Below are positions 1 to 5,043 of a stretch of DNA of 6,340 nucleotides, piece by piece. The position numbers were made by a program, and so were the translations under genes. Under the pieces are notes generated by a model. That model saw only the letters and a list, made by a program, of their open reading frames with translations, was not told the origin of the DNA and did not search any database. Position 1 is the stretch's first letter, and every line of letters starts with the position of its first letter. Source of the stretch: Acidobacteriota bacterium (GTDB lineage: Bacteria; Acidobacteriota; Terriglobia; Terriglobales; Acidobacteriaceae); the NCBI GenBank assembly GCA_021781075.1, contig JAJXXN010000204.1, positions 1 to 6,340 of the forward strand, read 5' to 3'.

Positions 1-1
1 C

Positions 2-1174
2 AATGTGGCCTTCTATGCGCAGGACGATTTCTATCCCACCTCGCGCATTCACATCCTCCCCAGCCTCCGCTTGGTCGGCTTCTCCGACAGCTACAGCAAC
101 CAGGCCTATAAGGACTTCAACATTCCCATCAAGGCCGGCGTGATTCCAACCACCCATTGCTCCCTGTATGCGCCAGCAAGCGACCCATTCGCCAATATTT
201 TTGGCGCGCCCTCGCAGGGTATCTATGGCAACACGACCAAGGACCAGGGTTCGTACTGCGCCGAGCACGCCTCGGACTCCGCGGTGGAACCTGCGATTGA
301 TGCGTCGTTTATGCCGAAGGATTGGCTGACAATCTATGGCGGCTACGAGACCACCTACCGGTCGCCTGCGTTGGGCGGCGGCGGCGGCATGTTCCAGTCC
401 ACCGACCCGACCTACTACATCCTTGCGGAATCGCAGTATGCGCAGATCGGCGGCAAGGTGCACTTCACCCATGCACCCATCCTCGGCAACATGATTGTGG
501 GCGGCGACTTCTACCACATGAACTACAAGAACCAGGAGCTGGACTACGAGACCGCGGCGGGCGTCACCGGCACCGACGGCGGCAACTCCATCTACAAGGG
601 CGTTGACCTCTTCTTCGATGCCGACCCGGCCAGCAACATCCACTTCACGCTGAACTACTCGGGCGAAAAGGCCAACTACTCAACCTATGTGCTGGGCAAT
701 GTGCTTGCCGCCTGCGGCACGCCGGCAAACCCGGCGCCAGGCTGCACCTTCTACAACGGCCTTCCGGTTTCCTACGTGCCCAGCTTTACGCTGAACACCA
801 GCATCATGTACGGTGTGATTTATCACGACCACGAAATTCTCGAGCCGCGCTTCTGGATTCAGAGCACCGGCTCGCAGTACCTGTGGTCAAACCTTTCCGG
901 CGGCCCCACAAACACAAAGGAGGCCTCCTTCACGGTGGCCAACCTCTCCATCGCCGCGCCGTTGAAGCTCTTCAAGCAGGAGATCAACCTCGAGCTTGAC
1001 GTGCTCAACCTTGCCAACGCGCAATACAACCAGAACGAGTACATCTCGAGCGGCGGCTACTTCTCTGCGCTTTGCACATCGAGCAGCCCAAGCACCTGCG
1101 CCAACGGCGGTTACATCAACGCGTACCCGGGCGCCCCGCGCGCCGTGTATGGCTCACTGACCTACCACTTCTAA
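2..1174 (+). CDS. TonB-dependent receptor, C-terminal part (5' end outside window)
   Basis: This is the C-terminal roughly 390 residues of an outer-membrane beta-barrel receptor; the frame is open to the left edge, so the plug domain and most of the barrel lie upstream. It begins with the strand-like FYAQDDFYPT, followed by repeated alternating aromatic/polar strands (for example IYGGYETTYRSPAL, the GGDFYHMNYKNQELDYET stretch, and DLFFDADPASNIHFTLNYSG). It ends in LTYHF, and a terminal Phe is the usual signal for barrel insertion. Late features such as NLSIAAPLKLF and LELDVLNLANAQYNQNEY resemble the last strands of TonB-dependent receptors. Six cysteines sit in the loop-like segments, two of the three pairs only 8-10 residues apart. 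The family imports large substrates (siderophores, vitamins, glycans) using TonB energy; the substrate here cannot be read from the sequence. It stops at TAA and is followed by a strong terminator, so it ends its transcript. The class is fairly certain; the substrate is unknown. Confidence 0.85.
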   Translation, partial: NVAFYAQDDFYPTSRIHILPSLRLVGFSDSYSNQAYKDFNIPIKAGVIPTTHCSLYAPASDPFANIFGAPSQGIYGNTTKDQGSYCAEHASDSAVEPAIDASFMPKDWLTIYGGYETTYRSPALGGGGGMFQSTDPTYYILAESQYAQIGGKVHFTHAPILGNMIVGGDFYHMNYKNQELDYETAAGVTGTDGGNSIYKGVDLFFDADPASNIHFTLNYSGEKANYSTYVLGNVLAACGTPANPAPGCTFYNGLPVSYVPSFTLNTSIMYGVIYHDHEILEPRFWIQSTGSQYLWSNLSGGPTNTKEASFTVANLSIAAPLKLFKQEINLELDVLNLANAQYNQNEYISSGGYFSALCTSSSPSTCANGGYINAYPGAPRAVYGSLTYHF

Positions 1175-1213
1175 CCGCGTTGCGCCGCGTCTGCGGCCAG
1201 CGTGCAGAAAAGC

Positions 1214-1259
1214 AAATCCCCGCTCGTCGGATTTCTACAACCACGGGCGGGGATTTTTT
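1214..1259 (+). terminator. Rho-independent terminator of the TonB receptor gene
   Basis: The arms AAATCCCCGCTCGT (1214-1227) and ACGGGCGGGGATTT (1243-1256) pair over 14 bp with one G-U wobble. The loop is 15 nt, and the T-run spans 1254-1259. It begins 40 bp after the receptor stop codon. Read from the other strand, the stem is followed by a T-rich stretch (TTTGCTTTTC), so it may also help end the minus-strand gene whose stop lies at 1301. Confidence 0.9.
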
Positions 1260-1300
1260 ATTGCACGGCCAATTTGGAATCCGGTTTTTGCGGCGGGCCT

Positions 1301-2029
1301 TCAGCCCCGACGACGATAGAGAATCTGGAACTGATAACCCTCGTTGGGCGGAAAGAGCGCGGCCACGGCCCGCAGGCGCTCGGCAAGCGCCGCCGGCGCA
1401 ATCAGGGGATAATCCCGCTCGCGCAGGTCGTGGTAATCAAAGTCGGCATAAAGTGAAAGCATGTAAATCGCCAGTGCATCGGCAAAGGCCGCCTGCTCAT
1501 ACGCGTTGCGCGCCTTTTCGTCGTGCTCCAGGGCGGCATGGCGCGTCTCCCATGCATCCATGCTGCTTTCTCCGTGGACCTTGTTCTGCGCCTGCGACCA
1601 GGCCAGCTCGCCAAAACCAGCGGGCACGCCTGCGGCCTCCACAAAGTTGTGCGCCACGTTGATGAAGAACTCGAAGGCAAGTCCAAAGCGGTCATCGACC
1701 AGGCGCGTGGAGATGAACACCGCCTCGGTCGACCCGAAGCCGACATTGCGGTGGCAGATGGCGCGGTCGCCCAGCTCGGCCGTGTAACCGGGCGCAATCT
1801 GCGTCTCCGGGCTTTCGGCTATCACCAGCGGCACAAAATAATAAGCCCGCCCCTGGATGGCCCCGCTCAACGCCACCGGCACGGCGCCTACCATGCGCGC
1901 GTAATCGGGTTGGTCTAGCCGCGTTTCGCCCCAATTGGCCGAGCGCACCCCGTTGGCCGCGGTCTCTATTGAGACCTGCGCCGCCACCCGCTCCGCGCTC
2001 CAAAGTTCCACCTGTGCACCACCGGCCAT
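1301..2029 (-). CDS. conserved-looking protein of unknown function (242 aa)
   Basis: I do not recognise this family. The protein is soluble in character: there is no signal peptide and no convincing membrane helix. The middle is rich in distinctive residues that look conserved rather than random: GYTAELGDRAICHRNVGFG (residues 81-99), STRLVDDRFGLAFEFF (107-122), HNFVEAAGVP (127-136) and HGESSMDAWE (152-161). The C-terminal third (about 160-225) is Ala/Leu/Glu-rich and probably helical. Several histidines (93, 127, 152, 164, 169, 200), one Cys (92) and many acidic residues could bind a metal or ligand, but no known motif is visible. G/C-ending codons dominate in this frame, which supports it over the overlapping frames. 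ATG at 2029 is the first start; there is no good Shine-Dalgarno in front of it, and GTG at 2014 is an alternative. It faces the 2060 gene head-to-head and may be read from a leaderless transcript. No function is assigned. Confidence 0.7.
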   Translation of the reverse strand: MAGGAQVELWSAERVAAQVSIETAANGVRSANWGETRLDQPDYARMVGAVPVALSGAIQGRAYYFVPLVIAESPETQIAPGYTAELGDRAICHRNVGFGSTEAVFISTRLVDDRFGLAFEFFINVAHNFVEAAGVPAGFGELAWSQAQNKVHGESSMDAWETRHAALEHDEKARNAYEQAAFADALAIYMLSLYADFDYHDLRERDYPLIAPAALAERLRAVAALFPPNEGYQFQILYRRRG

Positions 2030-2037
2030 AGAACTGT

Positions 2038-2043
2038 ATTCTA
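2038..2043 (-). promoter_or_regulatory. possible -10 element giving a leaderless transcript
   Basis: Reading the minus strand, TAGAAT (5 of 6 matches to TATAAT) lies 8 nt before the ATG at 2029, so a transcript starting the usual 7-8 nt downstream would begin at or next to the start codon. This fits the absence of a Shine-Dalgarno. The -35 region (within about 2061-2066, inside the divergent gene) matches the consensus poorly, so the call is tentative. Confidence 0.25.
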
Positions 2044-2059
2044 GACCAGAGGGCCAGAC

Positions 2060-2362
2060 ATGAGCAGCGCACAGACTTCCCCCAACTCCGGCAAAACCTT
2101 CCTCGGGTTTCCTCTCGAAGGGTTTGGATTATTCACCAGCATCCTGCTGACCTTCACTGCGGGATTTTTGGCTTTCTTCGCTGCCACAACGCTGGCCATC
2201 TTCGGCTATCTGGTCTGGGACGCAGGGAGCGGCCACCGGCCCGACTATGCCGACACTTATCTATATATTGGCTTGCCCGCCGGGATCGTTACATTGTTGA
2301 TTGCCGCGACAGTTTTCGGCAGGCTGTGGGTTCGCTCGCTCGCTGCCGGCAAGTCAAATTGA
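2060..2362 (+). CDS. small inner-membrane protein with two predicted helices (100 aa)
   Basis: This is an unrecognised small membrane protein. An N-terminal Ser/Thr-rich tail (residues 1-20) leads into a long hydrophobic helix (about 24-53, ending GYLVW). A short polar loop with acidic residues (54-66, including HRPDYAD) follows, then a second helix (about 67-87) and a short basic tail (RLWVRSLAAGK). The basic C terminus suggests both ends face the cytoplasm with the loop outside. ATG at 2060 has AGAGGG (2048-2053) at a 6-nt spacing, a good ribosome binding site. It is divergent from the 242-aa gene with only 30 bp between start codons, and its TGA (2360-2362) lies inside the left arm of the following hairpin. 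Nothing ties it to the acylation genes beyond proximity; it is convergent with them. Confidence 0.7.
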   Translation: MSSAQTSPNSGKTFLGFPLEGFGLFTSILLTFTAGFLAFFAATTLAIFGYLVWDAGSGHRPDYADTYLYIGLPAGIVTLLIAATVFGRLWVRSLAAGKSN

Positions 2363-2407
2363 TTTCTTCCGGCCCCGGCGGGCCAGCGCATGCGAAATCG
2401 ATTTTTT
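2356..2407 (+). terminator. terminator-like hairpin between convergent genes
   Basis: AAATTGATTTC (2356-2366) pairs with GAAATCGATTT (2394-2404) over 11 bp with a single G-U wobble. Inside it is a second GC hairpin, GGCCC-CGGC-GGGCC (2371-2384). A run of six T (2402-2407) follows on the plus strand. The stop codon of the 100-aa gene is part of the left arm. On the minus strand the trailing T-run is short, so it is a better terminator for the plus-strand gene than for the acylation genes. Confidence 0.55.
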
Positions 2408-2442
2408 AGATCCGAGCAAGCAACGCAATCGCGTCGCCAATG

Positions 2443-3435
2443 TTATTGGACCGCGGCCTCCATGCGCTTGTTCAACTCTTCGGCTAGTCGCGCAGTGAAT
2501 ATCGCAATCCCTGAACGCGACATATGCAAAGGATCGTCAAAGTTTTCATCGCCATTGACCCAGTTGCTGGCATCAATCAGCTCATATCCGCGGGCCGCGG
2601 CAAGCTTGCGAAGATTCTCAAGATACTGAGTCCAGATTGGACGCCGATAGTACCGGTTGCGGTGTTGTTCTGAGATTGGCATAAGAAGCAGGACAACCTT
2701 CATATGACGCGCGTCTGCCTTTGAAAATATCCGCTCATAACTCAAATTGAAGTGCGCTGGGTTACTGGAGAATCTTGCTATATCGCTTTCAAAATATGTT
2801 GAGATTCCCTTGTCCATCGCTTCAAAATCTTCGACGCGTCCGAGCTCTGTGCCCTGAGATGCCTGCATGCCCATTGAGCCCATACGACGACGCAAGAGCT
2901 CAACATTTCGCCACATGTTTGCACGGTGCGCAATGAGCGGCGCAATTCGTAAAAAACGAAATTCCAACTGTTCAAATGGTGTGAAGTTGTATGCATCAAG
3001 TGCTTCTTTGGCCGGTATGCGCGAATCAAGCCCGACGAGCCGGTTTCCGGTTAAAGCCCAAGGAGTGGTTGTCGTGTCAGCCGTCAGCAAGGTGTCGTCA
3101 AAGCCGGCAACCAGCATTTTCAGGTCCGGTTGCGACTTCATGGCAATATCGAAAAGCAACCATTGTTCCGGCTGCTGTGATGCACCCAGCGCTGCATTCA
3201 CCGGGTGTAGATTGCCGCCGATGGCTGTTGTGATTGAATTGAACTGGTCAATATCCACATGACCCGCCATCATTGAATTGCCCGTAAACACAAGGTTAGG
3301 ATGGCTGGCCTTGAGAATCGAGTCAATCTGTTTCTTAAAGGGCACACGCTTGCTCCATACGCCGATGGCGAAGTTAGCCGCCAGCAAAAATGCCAGCGTC
3401 AAAACCAGAATTGTCATAAATCTGCTCTTTCGCAT
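2443..3435 (-). CDS. membrane-anchored SGNH-type acyltransferase partner (DltD/AlgJ/AlgX-like role)
   Basis: This 330-residue protein has one N-terminal hydrophobic segment (about residues 6-26) that would anchor it in the inner membrane with the rest outside. Block I reads FTGNSMMAG, with Ser54 as the predicted nucleophile (GNS where classical members have GDS). Block II is probably NAALGAS (around Gly84). The C-terminal block is DDPLHMS, giving the Asp301-x-x-His304 pair of SGNH enzymes. In envelope acylation systems the SGNH partner takes the acyl group from the MBOAT-linked tyrosine shuttle and places it on the polymer; that role is inferred here from gene order. ATG at 3435 is preferred because GGGG lies 6 nt upstream; GTG at 3450 is an in-frame alternative (335 aa). 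It starts 39 nt (or 24 nt from the GTG) after the microprotein stop, so the three genes look like one operon. Sequence similarity to named families is weak, so no symbol is given. Confidence 0.7.
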   Translation of the reverse strand: MRKSRFMTILVLTLAFLLAANFAIGVWSKRVPFKKQIDSILKASHPNLVFTGNSMMAGHVDIDQFNSITTAIGGNLHPVNAALGASQQPEQWLLFDIAMKSQPDLKMLVAGFDDTLLTADTTTTPWALTGNRLVGLDSRIPAKEALDAYNFTPFEQLEFRFLRIAPLIAHRANMWRNVELLRRRMGSMGMQASQGTELGRVEDFEAMDKGISTYFESDIARFSSNPAHFNLSYERIFSKADARHMKVVLLLMPISEQHRNRYYRRPIWTQYLENLRKLAAARGYELIDASNWVNGDENFDDPLHMSRSGIAIFTARLAEELNKRMEAAVQ

Positions 3436-3474
3436 TGCATGCCCCAACACTCGGCCGAGGATATTTACGGCCGG

Positions 3475-3666
3475 TCAAAAATCAATGTAAATGAACTTTG
3501 AGGATTGGCCGCAGAAGGCATAAATCAGCACAACAGCACAAATCCACAACAATGTGCGTAGCATCCACTCATGGCGACCGGCAAGAAAGGAGGGTGGATT
3601 GTGAAGAGAAGTGATTTCCCGTTCACCGGCCAGGTACTCAATGATGTCACGAAATCGTTTTAGCAT
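3475..3666 (-). CDS. DltX-like acyl-shuttle microprotein ending in FIYIDF (63 aa)
   Basis: The protein has a basic, polar N-terminal part (residues 1-35, starting MLKRFRDIIEYL), one membrane helix (about 36-52, including RTLLWICAVVLIYAF) and a short tail GQSSKFIYIDF. Positive residues before the helix predict the N terminus inside and the C terminus outside. The last six residues fit the FIYxxF pattern of the C-terminal acyl-shuttle motif described for bacterial MBOAT systems, in which the tyrosine (here Tyr60) carries the acyl group. In Gram-positive Dlt systems the motif is on the microprotein DltX; in AlgI-type systems it is the C terminus of the MBOAT. Here it is a separate frame whose ATG (3666-3664) overlaps the MBOAT TGA, with two GGAGG-type sequences just upstream. 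The alternative is that it is the tail of one MBOAT gene broken by a frameshift: 389 + 63 residues is close to a normal fused length. Confidence 0.7.
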   Translation of the reverse strand: MLKRFRDIIEYLAGEREITSLHNPPSFLAGRHEWMLRTLLWICAVVLIYAFCGQSSKFIYIDF

Positions 3667-4835
3667 CAGCCTCCAATCAACCTCCTCCAGAAGAAGAGCG
3701 CCGTGTGAATGTCCATGCAGAAAAATGACCATGCAGCGCTGACCAGGACAAAGGTGGACACACGGCTCAAAAAGACCACAAGCGGGTCTAAACTGGGCGC
3801 GGGCTTGAATGTACGCCACGCGCGATGCACAGCCAGCATCACGCCATGCAGCAAGCCCCAAACAATAAAATTCACGCCCGCTCCATGCCATAGCCCGCTG
3901 ATGAACATCACCGCAATTACATTGAAATAGATGCGCCACGTCGCCACGCGCGAGCCGCCCAGCGGGATAAACACATAATCCGTAAGCCAGCGTGTCAATG
4001 AGATGTGCCAGCATTGCCAAAAGCGCTGGATATTTCTTCTGCCATAGGGCCAGTCAAAGTTCTCCGGCACGGCAATACCGAAAAGTTTGGCGGAACCGAT
4101 GGCGATGTCGGAGTAGCCGGAGAAATCAGCGTAAATCTTGACTCCATAGGCAAGCAGCCACAAAGGCAGCGCCCAGCGATGAGCAATTGCAATATCGCGC
4201 ATGTTCAGATGATCGGTCCATGCCGTCATCAAGTCGGCAATGGCAAATTTTTTGACCAATCCCGTAAGGATGCGCGAAAAGCCGCGTTCCCAGTCGTTCG
4301 ACCAGTTGACGCATTCAGCGCGCAGCTTCGGCAAAAAATCCTGGTACCGCTTGATGGGACCGGCCACCATTGTCGGGAAGAAGAGAATGAAGGCCAGATA
4401 TTCACCAAGAGAGCCAGCTTCTGTCTTAGCAGCGCGCCGATCCCAGGCATAGTGAAAAAATTCAAAAGTGAAGAAACTGATGCCGAGTGGAAGAAATTGT
4501 CCGCGCCAGTGAATTGGATTTTGATGATGAAAAAACAAATGATCGGTGAAAAAGTTCCAATATTTATAAATCCCCAGCAGAACCAGACTTTGCACAATGC
4601 CAAAGAAGCACCAACGAGAGCCTGGTCTATAAAGACGGCTGACAATGGACTCCCATAAAAAAATGAATAGGCATGCCGCGCCCCATAATCCTGCCATTTG
4701 CCATGCAAAATAAACGAAAAACCCACTGCCAAATAGAACAATCACCCAAGGCGCAAAACGGCGCGGCATCAGCCTGTACAGGGTGGCCGAAGGGAGAAGA
4801 AACGCAATGTAATAAATAAAGGTGTTGAAAATCAT
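3666..4835 (-). CDS. MBOAT-family O-acyltransferase, AlgI-like but lacking the fused C-terminal motif
   Basis: This is a polytopic inner-membrane acyltransferase, predicted to pass acyl groups from a cytoplasmic donor across the membrane for polymer O-acylation. Family landmarks are present in order: N-terminal MIFNTF; FLPLGISFFTFE (residues 114-125); FFPTMVAGPIKRYQDF (152-167); KIYADFSGYSDIAIG (233-247); FWQCWHISLTRWLTDYV (272-288), with the first conserved His277; and SGLWHGAGVNFIVWG (313-327), with the catalytic His317. About nine to ten hydrophobic segments can be counted. At 389 residues it is shorter than AlgI-type proteins (roughly 450-520) and close to DltB (about 400). It ends at WRRLIGG, just where fused members would continue to a last helix and a C-terminal FIY/FLY-type hexapeptide; that piece is encoded by the next, overlapping gene. 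ATG at 4835 fits the usual N terminus; the Shine-Dalgarno (GAAGAG, about 4 nt upstream) is modest. It is the first gene of the presumed three-gene operon. Base composition is lower in G+C than the flanks. Confidence 0.9.
   Translation of the reverse strand: MIFNTFIYYIAFLLPSATLYRLMPRRFAPWVIVLFGSGFFVYFAWQMAGLWGAACLFIFLWESIVSRLYRPGSRWCFFGIVQSLVLLGIYKYWNFFTDHLFFHHQNPIHWRGQFLPLGISFFTFEFFHYAWDRRAAKTEAGSLGEYLAFILFFPTMVAGPIKRYQDFLPKLRAECVNWSNDWERGFSRILTGLVKKFAIADLMTAWTDHLNMRDIAIAHRWALPLWLLAYGVKIYADFSGYSDIAIGSAKLFGIAVPENFDWPYGRRNIQRFWQCWHISLTRWLTDYVFIPLGGSRVATWRIYFNVIAVMFISGLWHGAGVNFIVWGLLHGVMLAVHRAWRTFKPAPSLDPLVVFLSRVSTFVLVSAAWSFFCMDIHTALFFWRRLIGG
3670..3688 (-). promoter_or_regulatory. Shine-Dalgarno cluster at the MBOAT/microprotein stop-start overlap
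   Basis: On the minus strand GGAGGAGG (3688-3681) and GGAGG (3674-3670) lie 14 and 3 nt before the microprotein ATG. Both are inside the last MBOAT codons (WRR and IGG). With the TGATG overlap they fit termination-reinitiation, although neither spacing is ideal alone. They could equally be chance codons for Trp-Arg-Arg and Ile-Gly-Gly. Confidence 0.45.
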
Positions 4836-4956
4836 CGGCTCTTCAAATTACACCGTCTCCGGGATGAATCACCCTTGTGGGCAAACACGGCATTGATTTG
4901 AGTCTAAATCGTATAACGTCATTCCAGTTGCCCTGCATCCTCTTTATCCGCAATCA

Positions 4957-4980
4957 ATTTTTCAAAAATATATCCGATAT
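4957..4980. promoter_or_regulatory. AT-rich paired dyads in the divergent intergenic region
   Basis: The 208 bp between the MBOAT start and the peptidase start contains two adjacent perfect inverted repeats: ATTTTT-C-AAAAAT (4957-4969) and ATATC-C-GATAT (4970-4980). They could be an operator or AT-rich promoter DNA serving either divergent gene. No regulator family is recognised from them. Confidence 0.2.
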
Positions 4981-4999
4981 CATCCATCCCGTGCTCCAT

Positions 5000-5005
5000 T
5001 ACAAT
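5000..5005 (+). promoter_or_regulatory. possible -10 box of the M28 peptidase gene
   Basis: TACAAT (5 of 6 matches to TATAAT) lies 38 bp before the peptidase ATG. At 17-bp spacing the -35 position (4977-4982, ATATCA) matches the consensus only partly. No comparably good pair was found for the minus-strand MBOAT gene. Confidence 0.3.
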
Positions 5006-5043
5006 AACAAGCAAGATATCCAACTGCTGCATGGAGTGTGTCG

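Noticed and set aside
1072..1662. Plus-strand open frame of 196 codons running from the receptor gene through the terminator
   Set aside because: It crosses a strong terminator, is Arg/Pro-rich as in out-of-frame GC-rich DNA, and overlaps two better-supported genes.
3667..4020. Upstream extension of the microprotein frame inside the MBOAT gene
   Set aside because: This part overlaps well-conserved MBOAT sequence (including the catalytic LWHGA block) in another frame and has no membrane-helix pattern of its own. Only the part from the ATG at 3666 has family-like sequence.
4005..4658. Plus-strand open frame of 217 codons antisense to the MBOAT gene
   Set aside because: It is a shadow of the MBOAT coding sequence, with no ribosome site or recognisable domain, and the sense strand carries strong family motifs.
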